From an uncultured Bacilli bacterium (GTDB taxonomy: Bacteria; Bacillota_I; Bacilli_A; RF39; UBA660): DNA of 6,927 nucleotides. The notes beneath the pieces are model-generated. The model was given only the letters and a program-made list of their open reading frames with translations, made no database searches and was not told where the DNA came from. The position numbers and the translations under genes were made by a program. The stretch is taken from NCBI GenBank assembly GCA_947625005.1, contig CANQNA010000070.1, positions 1-6,927 of the forward strand, given 5' to 3'. Position 1 is the stretch's first letter. Every line of letters starts with the position of its first letter. Below, piece by piece: positions 1-5,564 of this stretch.

Positions 1-308
1 GATTTTAATGAGTAATATTTTGTTATTCCCATAGTTTCATGGGGTAAAAAAGTTTCAATTAAATCATTCAATAATTGTTCAAATAATACATTTTCATGAT
101 CACTTGTAATTCCTAAATTGAGACTTCGTTTAAAATTTCTTTTCGGAACATTTATATCAAAAATTACCATATTTTGATTTTCCACTTTATCATTAAAAAA
201 TTCCATTGTCGCATTAACTTTTTCAGAGTCAGAAAGTATTTGAAATATATACTCAATTATTAATTTTGATCTTTCTATAGCTAATTGTTGGGCTTCAATT
301 TTTTTCAT
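1..308 (-). CDS. Unrecognised protein, N-terminal 102 residues (runs off left edge)
   Basis: An open frame reads on the minus strand from an ATG at 308-306 to the window edge without a stop. The start is supported by AGGAGAG at 320-314, five bases upstream, and by a good promoter at 381-353. The protein begins MKKIEAQQLAIERSK and continues with a mostly helical, charged segment, then a beta-like stretch (NMVIFDINVPKRNF, about residues 48-61) and another helical segment (ENVLFEQLLNDLIETFL, about 74-90). There is no signal peptide or membrane segment in the visible part. I do not recognise the family. It is transcribed divergently from the HD-domain gene, with about 220 bp between the two starts. 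That could mean shared control, but this is inference. The reading frame and its expression signals are clear; the function is not. Confidence 0.75.
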   Translation of the reverse strand, partial: MKKIEAQQLAIERSKLIIEYIFQILSDSEKVNATMEFFNDKVENQNMVIFDINVPKRNFKRSLNLGITSDHENVLFEQLLNDLIETFLPHETMGITKYYSLK

Positions 309-352
309 AAAAACTCTCCTCATATAAATTGTTATTTCTTTTATTGATTGTT

Positions 353-381
353 ATACTAACACATTAGCATGTCATTGTCAA
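353..381 (-). promoter_or_regulatory. Promoter of the leftmost gene
   Basis: On the minus strand a perfect -35 TTGACA (381-376) is followed by a 17-bp spacer and a -10 TAGTAT (358-353), giving an mRNA leader of roughly 35-40 nt before the ATG at 308. The match to a sigma-A promoter is good at -35 and moderate (4 of 6) at -10. It lies back to back with the promoter of the HD-domain gene. Confidence 0.65.
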
Positions 382-471
382 TTTAGCCCTGAATTTGTTA
401 GATAATCATATAAAACTGGACATGTATCTTTTAAGTTTAAATTTGTTTCATGTATTAAATAAGAAAATTAA

Positions 472-500
472 TTTACTTTTTTAAAGAGTTAGGATATTAT
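472..500 (+). promoter_or_regulatory. Promoter of the HD / alpha-CTD fusion gene
   Basis: A -35-like TTTACT (472-477) is followed by a 17-bp spacer and TATTAT (495-500). An overlapping TATAAT at 498-503 would have a 20-bp spacer and is less likely. Transcription would start near 507, leaving a leader of about 20 nt with the ribosome binding site GGAGG at 517-521. This gives the 530-2309 unit its own promoter. Confidence 0.55.
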
Positions 501-529
501 AATTTAATGTTAGTTTGGAGGAATAATGT

Positions 530-2152
530 ATGAATTCAATTAATTACAAATTGCGGATGTATGTTGAAAATAATATATTTCCAATCTATGAAAAAAATGA
601 TTCTGGTCATGGAATTGAACATATAAACTATGTCATAAAAAGAAGCCTAGAATTTGCCAAACAATTTGATAATATTGATTTAGATATGGTTTATGTAATT
701 GCTTCATTTCATGATTTAGCTCACCATATTGATAGAAATAATCATGAGGTATTATCAGCCAAATTATTTTATGAAAATGAAGAAATGAAAAAGTTTTTCA
801 CTGATGAGCAAAGAGCAATTATTAAAGAAGCAATAGAAGATCATCGAGCAAGTTTAGAACATGAGCCAAGAAGTAATTATGGAAAAATAATATCTTCTGC
901 CGATAGAAGTGTTGATATAGTATCATCATTAAAAAGAACCCATGCTTATACTATTAAACATTATCCTGATATGAACTTAGATGATATGATTAATAGAGCA
1001 TATGAACACATATCAAAGAAATTTGGAATTAATGGATATGCTAAAACATATTGCTATGATAAAGAATTTGAAAATTTAAAAAAAGATGTAGAAGAATTAT
1101 TAAAAGATAAATATAAGTTTGCATTAAAATATTTGGAGGTAAATGAAATTATGGATGTTAAAGAAAAAAACAAAACATTTTCTTCGGATTTAGTTGAATT
1201 AACAGATGAAATGAAACAAATGCCAATATCAAAGTTGATTGAAAAAGGGATGTCTAAAGATTCTTTTGAAACATTGTGTAAAATGGGAATTTATACATTA
1301 GGTGAATTATTATCAACGAAGACTGATATAATATATCACGCAACTACGAAAACTTCATATTATTCTGGTTACTGGGCAATTCGTAAAGCTGTTATGGATA
1401 TGGGATTATTTTTTAACGATGATCATTTAAAATGGGAAAGTTTAGGAATTAGTGATGAGATAGCTATGGTAAGAATAAATAATCTTGATCTATCTCCTCG
1501 TTTAAAAAATGCTTTAATAAAAAAAGGTGACTTAATTTACCTTGGGGATTTATTAACTACTGATTATGAAGATGTTAAGCATATTAGAGTTATTGGAGAA
1601 GAAGGAATAATTGAATTAAAAAATTATATCCATTCTTTAGGATTTTCATTACCAAATGAAAAACCAACAATGAAAGAGTTGAAAGAAAGCTTTAAAGAAA
1701 AAGGAATCCCCATGGTTGGTGAAACTCTAAATCTTGATGGACAAGTAAGTGGAGTGTTATATAAAAACGGCATTTATACTCTTGAAGATTTAATCAATTT
1801 TGGCCCAAAAGTTTATGAATTAATTGGAATAGGCGATGTTAAGAAGAAAAAATTATCAGAAGCACTTAAAGCTAGAAATATTGAACTTGGGGCTTCAATT
1901 GTATTGCCAGCAGAAACTCCATTTGCTATTAGACCAACTGAAATAATAGTTAATAGAGCAAAAGAAGAAAACGAAAGCATTAAAAAGAGGATTGATACTA
2001 AAGAAAAATTATTAGCTGAATATGAAAAATTGATGGAAGAAAGAAGTAATTTAATTGCTCGTGAACAAAAGTTAGATGAAGAAATAGCGGCTAAAGTAGT
2101 CCAATTATCTTCTATGCAAAAGGAAGAGGTTTCCAGTTATGGTAGAAAATAA
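530..2152 (+). CDS. HD-domain phosphohydrolase fused to three alpha-CTD-like units and a coiled coil
   Basis: The 540-aa protein starts at the ATG at 530, eight bases after GGAGG (517-521). Residues 1-207 form an HD domain with GHGIEH (H31), the HD pair H61-D62, EDHRAS (H105) and D125 in SSADRS. These are the expected metal ligands, so catalysis is plausible; the substrate, probably a phosphoester or nucleotide, is unknown. Standalone relatives of this HD type, as I recall them, end near residue 205. Residues 230-455 hold three repeats resembling the RNA polymerase alpha C-terminal domain or helix-hairpin-helix: about 232-295, 318-374 and 398-452. The middle one is clearest, with LDLSPRLKNAL aligning to the alpha-CTD start and VIGEEGIIELK to its NLGKKSLTEIK. 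The third has GIGDVKKKKL, a helix-hairpin-helix turn. Residues 471-533 are charged and strongly coiled-coil-like. The protein is probably cytoplasmic, and DNA or RNA polymerase binding by the repeats is inference. The next gene overlaps its end by 14 nt. Confidence 0.85.
   Translation: MNSINYKLRMYVENNIFPIYEKNDSGHGIEHINYVIKRSLEFAKQFDNIDLDMVYVIASFHDLAHHIDRNNHEVLSAKLFYENEEMKKFFTDEQRAIIKEAIEDHRASLEHEPRSNYGKIISSADRSVDIVSSLKRTHAYTIKHYPDMNLDDMINRAYEHISKKFGINGYAKTYCYDKEFENLKKDVEELLKDKYKFALKYLEVNEIMDVKEKNKTFSSDLVELTDEMKQMPISKLIEKGMSKDSFETLCKMGIYTLGELLSTKTDIIYHATTKTSYYSGYWAIRKAVMDMGLFFNDDHLKWESLGISDEIAMVRINNLDLSPRLKNALIKKGDLIYLGDLLTTDYEDVKHIRVIGEEGIIELKNYIHSLGFSLPNEKPTMKELKESFKEKGIPMVGETLNLDGQVSGVLYKNGIYTLEDLINFGPKVYELIGIGDVKKKKLSEALKARNIELGASIVLPAETPFAIRPTEIIVNRAKEENESIKKRIDTKEKLLAEYEKLMEERSNLIAREQKLDEEIAAKVVQLSSMQKEEVSSYGRK
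1135..1153 (+). promoter_or_regulatory. Internal ribosome binding site and in-frame ATG at the HD / alpha-CTD junction
   Basis: GGAGGT at 1135-1140 lies ten bases before an in-frame ATG at 1151-1153 (Met208). Met208 falls exactly between the end of the HD domain and the start of the alpha-CTD-like part. Initiation here would give a separate 333-aa protein carrying only the repeats and the coiled coil. Both other frames are closed around it (TAA at 1140-1142, TGA at 1144-1146). The signal is seen in the sequence; its use is inference. Confidence 0.5.
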
Positions 2153-2309
2153 TATAAAAATTATAAATGATTTAGATATTCAAATAAAGGATTTAGAAGA
2201 AGAAATACAAAATGCTAAATCAGTAAATGAAAAAATAAAATTAAATATCCAAAAGAAACTTTTAATTCTTAAACAACTTGAAGCAGCAAAGAATGAACAA
2301 GAAGCATAA
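2139..2309 (+). CDS. Small coiled-coil protein, 56 aa
   Basis: This small gene starts at an ATG at 2139 in a different frame from the fusion gene, overlapping its last 14 nt. Its ribosome binding site AGGAAGAGG (2121-2129) lies inside the upstream gene, nine bases before the ATG. The product runs from MVENNIKIINDLDIQ to a C-terminal EAAKNEQEA and is almost entirely helical. Hydrophobic residues (I, L) recur with heptad-like spacing from about residue 6 to residue 48. It has no membrane segment or signal peptide. The overlap implies translational coupling, and because the upstream protein also ends in a coiled coil, a physical complex is a reasonable guess. I know no named family for it. Alternatives are a chance ORF (unlikely given the ribosome binding site, the tight overlap and the terminator soon after) or a scaffold fragment. 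Confidence 0.72.
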   Translation: MVENNIKIINDLDIQIKDLEEEIQNAKSVNEKIKLNIQKKLLILKQLEAAKNEQEA

Positions 2310-2348
2310 GTTTATGATAATTTGAAGAAAATTTATTAGAGATTATAC

Positions 2349-2379
2349 AAAGGGATTTTTTATTTCCCTTTAATTTTTT
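2349..2379 (+). terminator. Intrinsic terminator of the HD-fusion operon
   Basis: AAAGGGA (2349-2355) pairs with TCCCTTT (2365-2371) across a nine-base loop, followed by AA and TTTTTT (2374-2379). It lies 40 bp after the stop of the 56-aa gene and closes the 530-2309 unit. Confidence 0.75.
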
Positions 2380-2420
2380 ATGGAAACTCAAATATTAATG
2401 ATGTTTTCTAAAGTTTTCAC

Positions 2421-2441
2421 ACATTAATTATTAATTAATGT
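2421..2441. repeat. Perfect AT-rich inverted repeat in convergent gap
   Basis: ACATTAATT (2421-2429) and AATTAATGT (2433-2441) form a perfect 9-bp inverted repeat around ATT. It has no T-run on either side, so it is not a terminator by itself. It lies between the terminators of the two convergent units. It may be chance in DNA this AT-rich. Confidence 0.4.
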
Positions 2442-2458
2442 TGTCAGTATTCAAATAT

Positions 2459-2496
2459 GAAAAAATAAAGATACTTTCATTTAAATTTGAAAGTAG
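2459..2496 (-). terminator. Intrinsic terminator of the radical-SAM gene
   Basis: Read on the minus strand, TACTTTCA (2495-2488) pairs with TGAAAGTA (2479-2472) and is followed by a T-rich tract (TCTTTATTTTTT). It lies about 20 bp after the radical-SAM stop codon. On the plus strand the same hairpin is followed by GTTTTTATTTG, so it may act in both directions. Confidence 0.65.
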
Positions 2497-2515
2497 TTTT
2501 TATTTGTTTTGATTT

Positions 2516-3901
2516 TTAATTTTTTGTTAACTTTTTTTGTCTTGCAATTCTATCGCTTTCTTTTTCTAAATCTTCCATAGTTATATATTCATTATGTGTT
2601 TTAACAACAATATCATTTCCCATAAAATATTCATAGGTAATGTCGTACCAAATTCTACCTTTGGTATATTTTTGCACTTTTTTAATCTCTTCTAATCTTC
2701 TTACTACGTTTCGCTTTGATGAATCGTAAAAAGTTTCATGATACAATGCTAAAGGAGTCTCTCGATTATAATTCTTTTTTATATAATTTATTAAATATTT
2801 AAGGTGCATTTTTTTAACTTGGTCCGTAAGTTGAGGATAAGCTGCTAAAGGTTGTTTTTCAACATAACCATAATAATTACAATGGACAATATCAATATCA
2901 CATTCCATAAGTAAGTTTCCAAGAGAAATAATGTCAGCTAATTCTTCTGTTGGTAATCCAATCATAACTGCTACCAAAATTTCTATATTAGGATGATATG
3001 CTCTCATAAAGTCTACAAACTGTTTAGCCATATAACATGTATGATTTTTGCCAATTAGTTTTAATAATCGATCAGATCCAGCTTCAAAATATAGTGCTAT
3101 ACTTGTTAATTTATTACAATTAGCTAATGAATTAATTAAATCTTTAGTAATTTCTCCAATACAAAATCCTATAGATAAACCAATATACTTAATTTCATCA
3201 TAACTATTTAATAAATCGATTACTTTATTTAAGCTTCTTTTACCATATATATCTAATCCATATTGATTTAAATTTTCGGCTCGTAAAGATACATAGGTCA
3301 TTTGTTCAGGATGGTTATCTCTAAACCAATCTAATTTTTCTTTTAAAAATTCAATAGATTGACTTTCAAAAGGAATATGCATGTAAGTTCTTCGACAAAA
3401 ACCACATTTATTTAAACAACCATCTACTGGCCAAATATTTAATTGGTTAATTCGGTCATCATAAACAATGTATTCTTCTTTCATATCTATTTCAAATCTT
3501 TTACCTACATATTCTGCATAATGACTAGGTACATAAGTAATATTTGAATATTTATCTTTAATTGTATCTTTAATATTTGTTGCTTTTCCACATATTATAA
3601 TTTCAGCTGTATCTTTTCTTTTTTTATCAATTTCTTCTATTTCTTCCAATACTGAATCGGTAAAATCTTGAACTCTAGCAAAAGGATTGGCATATAAAAT
3701 ATAGTCAGCTTCCTCTAAAGGAACTGTTTTATTCATGAGTGGAGCCATTTGAAAAAAAGAGACTAGTTGTTCGCGGTAGCAATCTTGATAAATATTTTGT
3801 TGTAATGGTTCAGCACATATTTTAAATTTATAATCTTCATGATTTTTATAATCTAAATCTTGAATTAATTTTTCTTTTTCAGATAATAACATTTCTCTCA
3901 T
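2516..3901 (-). CDS. Radical-SAM protein of the methylthiotransferase (MiaB/RimO/MtaB-like) fold, without auxiliary-cluster cysteines
   Basis: The 461-aa protein starts at the ATG at 3901-3899. AAAGGGAG (3917-3910) lies eight bases upstream and the promoter at 3954-3926 just before it; the longer reading to 4033 would begin upstream of that promoter. Residues about 27-140 resemble the MTTase N-terminal domain (LQQN, ADYILYANPFAR, IIICGKATN). Residues 162-169 hold the radical-SAM motif CLNKCGFC, binding the [4Fe-4S] cluster that cleaves S-adenosylmethionine. Then come LRAENLNQYGLDIYG (about 206-220, like the tGqnvnsYG block), EAGSDRLLKLIGKNHT (273-288, like lQSGSdrvLk.M.R.yt), GLPTEE (315-320) and PLAAYP (about 351-356, like the rpGTpAA block). 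In the family three N-domain cysteines bind a second cluster. Here the aligned positions read Leu34, Pro73 and Lys106, so ordinary methylthiolation is doubtful. No TRAM domain is clear at the C-terminus. It is a cytoplasmic enzyme of unknown substrate and a single-gene unit. Confidence 0.85.
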   Translation of the reverse strand: MREMLLSEKEKLIQDLDYKNHEDYKFKICAEPLQQNIYQDCYREQLVSFFQMAPLMNKTVPLEEADYILYANPFARVQDFTDSVLEEIEEIDKKRKDTAEIIICGKATNIKDTIKDKYSNITYVPSHYAEYVGKRFEIDMKEEYIVYDDRINQLNIWPVDGCLNKCGFCRRTYMHIPFESQSIEFLKEKLDWFRDNHPEQMTYVSLRAENLNQYGLDIYGKRSLNKVIDLLNSYDEIKYIGLSIGFCIGEITKDLINSLANCNKLTSIALYFEAGSDRLLKLIGKNHTCYMAKQFVDFMRAYHPNIEILVAVMIGLPTEELADIISLGNLLMECDIDIVHCNYYGYVEKQPLAAYPQLTDQVKKMHLKYLINYIKKNYNRETPLALYHETFYDSSKRNVVRRLEEIKKVQKYTKGRIWYDITYEYFMGNDIVVKTHNEYITMEDLEKESDRIARQKKLTKN

Positions 3902-3925
3902 TAGCTTTTCTCCCTTTTTATCGGA

Positions 3926-3954
3926 ATAGTATATATATTTATATAAATTGTCAA
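3926..3954 (-). promoter_or_regulatory. Promoter of the radical-SAM gene
   Basis: On the minus strand a perfect TTGACA (3954-3949) is followed by a 17-bp AT spacer and TACTAT (3931-3926). Transcription would start near 3919, giving a leader of under 20 nt that contains the ribosome binding site. This supports Met at 3901 as the true start. Confidence 0.65.
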
Positions 3955-4025
3955 TTTTAATATAATAATTTATTCGGCACTTAATAGCAGGAGTAATTGC
4001 ACATTGCCTACTTATAAAAAATAAA

Positions 4026-4123
4026 CGTCGCAATAAGAAAGATACTAGGAAATTTACAAGGAAAATACTAGGAAAATGAAAATGGTTTCTTACGACATTT
4101 TCTTGCGATATTTCTTACGGCAT
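4026..4123. repeat. Array of 11-13-bp repeats, two opposing sets, over the promoter of the 402-aa gene
   Basis: On the plus strand three near-identical units follow each other: TTTCTTACGACAT (4086-4098), TTTCTTGCGATA (4099-4110) and TTTCTTACGGCAT (4111-4123). To their left are three spaced units in the opposite sense: ACTAGGAAA (4044-4052), ACAAGGAAA (4056-4064) and ACTAGGAAA (4067-4075). Read on the minus strand these are TTTCCTAGT or TTTCCTTGT. A fourth inverted unit is GTCG-CAA-TAAGAAA (4027-4040), whose complement matches TTTCTTACGAC apart from three inserted bases. The two sets share TTTCYT and could pair with G-U wobbles into a long interrupted hairpin. The middle plus-strand unit contains the -35 of the next gene. 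Function is unknown; an operator for a cooperative regulator fits best, a decayed mobile-element end less well. Confidence 0.7.
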
Positions 4124-4131
4124 AGTATAAT
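4103..4131 (+). promoter_or_regulatory. Promoter of the 402-aa gene, embedded in the repeat array
   Basis: TTGCGA (4103-4108) and a perfect TATAAT (4126-4131) are separated by 17 bp. The -35 lies inside the second repeat and the third repeat fills most of the spacer, so a protein binding the repeats should affect this promoter. The predicted start near 4138 leaves about 20 nt of leader with AGGAGGT. Confidence 0.65.
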
Positions 4132-4159
4132 TAGATTACAAAAATCAGGAGGTAAAATT

Positions 4160-5368
4160 ATGATGGATACTGATACAAAATTAGAAATGGCTTATAAATG
4201 TTGTAAACCTTTAAAAGTTGAATGTATAAAAAAAGAACTTGAAGCTCAGCTAGAAGGTTATACTTTTAAAAGTATAGAAAGAGAAACTGGTGAGTGGACT
4301 GTTTGTTTTGAAAATTTAAATGGAGATTGTATAAATTTATCTATTTTGTTAGATAGTTTTAGTGTATTGAAAACTACTGCGACTAGAATAGAGAGAATTA
4401 CTATTGATGAAGACTTATTACTAACACATAGGACATTGGACAAAAGACAAAATGGTATTGTTTATTCTATAATTCATAAACAATTTGCTCAATCTAGTAG
4501 ATTTAAAAAATTTGTTCTTACTGATTTAGTAGAACAAAGATTTACTTTTACACGAGATAAAATTAATAGTTTATCTAAGAATATTGATTTTGATAATACT
4601 AGATTAGTTTCCTTATTTTTAAAATTAAGAATGTTAGAAGGTAAAGTAGATTTAAAATCTCAAAGTGATTTTTATTCTGAATTTTCTACATATATGAATT
4701 ATTATCTTGATGGGGAAGATGGTAGAAAAATCACAGATAATATTTATCCAACAAGAACTTATTTAAATGGCGAAGAAGTTTCAAGTATATTTGATGTAGA
4801 TGGTCCAGATAAAATATACAGAATATATGATTTATATAATGGTATAATTAATCCTAGAAATGAAAAAGATATTAATTATATTAATTTAGGTTTTTTATCA
4901 CAAGAGGCTTTTAATTTTAAAGAATTAAAAGGTATAAATAAATGTGAAGATGTTTTAGTAGGTACACCTTTAGTTAATGAAAACGATACATATATTAATT
5001 ATTTAAGAAAATTCTTTGATCAAAAATTTGGTTATAAAGGTAGAATCGGATTGGATAGAGATTCTATGTTATTAGGAATTACATATCAAATGTCAGGACC
5101 TGAAAGAGCTAAAAGAGAAATTGAAAGAAAATTGGGAATACCTTATAGCGAATTTGAACAATTAGATTTTGATGAGCAACATAAATTAATTGAACAAAAA
5201 ACAGGTAAAAAGTTTAAATATGATTATAGATTATATATTGATGGTATGCCTATGGATGAAAATCATATTATAACTAGAGAACAAATTGATAAACAAATAG
5301 ATGAACTGACTTCTAGTAGTCCTAAAAGATTTTTAAAGAGATTATTAAGACCATTTAATAAAAAATAA
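4160..5368 (+). CDS. Unrecognised soluble protein with basic C-terminal tail, 402 aa
   Basis: The start is the ATG at 4160, after AGGAGGT (4147-4153). A second in-frame ATG at 4163 is equally placed. The frame stays open back to 4076, but that stretch is repeat array and promoter, so it is not coding. I do not recognise the family. There is no signal peptide or membrane helix. Residues 1-30 look helical, about 33-82 look beta-rich (GYTFKSIE, EWTVCFENLNGD, CINLSILL), and about 100-160 helical. The middle contains aromatic-rich turns (YPTRTYLNGEE at 196-206, DKIYRIYDLYNGI at 217-229). Near the C-terminus comes IPYSEFEQLDFDEQ (327-340), then IEQKTGKKFKYDYRLYIDG (344-362). The last 16 residues (SPKRFLKRLLRPFNKK) form a cationic, amphipathic-looking tail that could touch membrane or nucleic acid; that is inference. 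It appears to be transcribed alone, from a promoter inside the repeat array. Confidence 0.82.
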   Translation: MMDTDTKLEMAYKCCKPLKVECIKKELEAQLEGYTFKSIERETGEWTVCFENLNGDCINLSILLDSFSVLKTTATRIERITIDEDLLLTHRTLDKRQNGIVYSIIHKQFAQSSRFKKFVLTDLVEQRFTFTRDKINSLSKNIDFDNTRLVSLFLKLRMLEGKVDLKSQSDFYSEFSTYMNYYLDGEDGRKITDNIYPTRTYLNGEEVSSIFDVDGPDKIYRIYDLYNGIINPRNEKDINYINLGFLSQEAFNFKELKGINKCEDVLVGTPLVNENDTYINYLRKFFDQKFGYKGRIGLDRDSMLLGITYQMSGPERAKREIERKLGIPYSEFEQLDFDEQHKLIEQKTGKKFKYDYRLYIDGMPMDENHIITREQIDKQIDELTSSSPKRFLKRLLRPFNKK

Positions 5369-5369
5369 G

Positions 5370-5427
5370 ATGATAAAAAGCATAAATCCAAAATTCTTTT
5401 GGTAATATTTCTTTTGATTTTTATCAT
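5370..5427 (+). terminator. Two-tier hairpin, probable terminator of the 402-aa gene
   Basis: An outer perfect 10-bp stem, ATGATAAAAA (5370-5379) with TTTTTATCAT (5418-5427), encloses an inner hairpin, CCAAAA (5388-5393) with TTTTGG (5397-5402) around a TTC loop. The inner hairpin is followed by a T-rich tract that forms the right arm of the outer stem. It starts two bases after the stop codon. Termination is the likeliest role, though the low GC makes it weak; the outer stem could also act in the minus direction. Confidence 0.5.
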
Positions 5428-5533
5428 ATTCAATATATGTTTTTCCACATAAGTATTTACTTCTATTTCCATTTTATATTTTACAAATGGTTTCTTTTTT
5501 TTTGTTTTCTTTCATTTATGATATAAGTTTATA

Positions 5534-5542
5534 TGATACAAT
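5534..5542 (+). promoter_or_regulatory. Possible extended -10 promoter of the zinc-ribbon membrane protein gene
   Basis: TGATACAAT (5534-5542) reads as TG-N-TACAAT, an extended -10 element. No convincing -35 stands 16-18 bp upstream, where the sequence is a T-rich run. Transcription would start near 5549, just before the ribosome binding site at 5552-5557. This makes the 5565 start more plausible than the ATG at 5487. Confidence 0.35.
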
Positions 5543-5564
5543 AATAATAATAGGAGATGGTATT

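Noticed and set aside
1075..1095. Frameshift at the seven-A run in the HD domain explaining the fusion
   Set aside because: The frame after the run (KDVEELLKDKYKF) still reads like the natural C-terminus of an HD protein, so the fusion is more likely loss of a stop at the junction.
2516..2700. TRAM RNA-binding domain at the C-terminus of the radical-SAM protein
   Set aside because: The last 60 residues include some beta-like sequence (RIWYDITYEYF, NDIVVKTHNEY), but I see no convincing TRAM pattern.
3902..4033. N-terminal extension of the radical-SAM frame up to an ATG at 4033
   Set aside because: It has no ribosome binding site, would begin upstream of the good promoter at 3954-3926, and its sequence is not family-like. 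The ATG at 3901 has AAAGGGAG at correct spacing.
4026..4123. Repeat array considered as a CRISPR
   Set aside because: The units are only 11-13 bp and essentially contiguous, with no unique spacers and no cas genes nearby.
4026..4123. Repeat array considered as insertion-sequence terminal repeats
   Set aside because: There is no transposase, no matching partner end and no target duplication in the window.
4076..4159. N-terminal extension of the 402-aa frame from an ATG at 4076
   Set aside because: The segment is made of the repeat array and the promoter; AGGAGGT sits just before the ATG at 4160.
4258..4443. 61-aa minus-strand frame
   Set aside because: It lies wholly inside the 402-aa gene on the opposite strand, with no start signals.
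5263..5472. 69-aa minus-strand frame
   Set aside because: It has no ribosome binding site, overlaps the end of the 402-aa gene and is built largely from the hairpin region.
5487..5564. N-terminal extension of the membrane-protein frame, signal-peptide-like
   Set aside because: There is no ribosome binding site at 5487, and the ATG at 5565 has AGGAGA at seven bases. The hydrophobic look comes from T-rich intergenic DNA.
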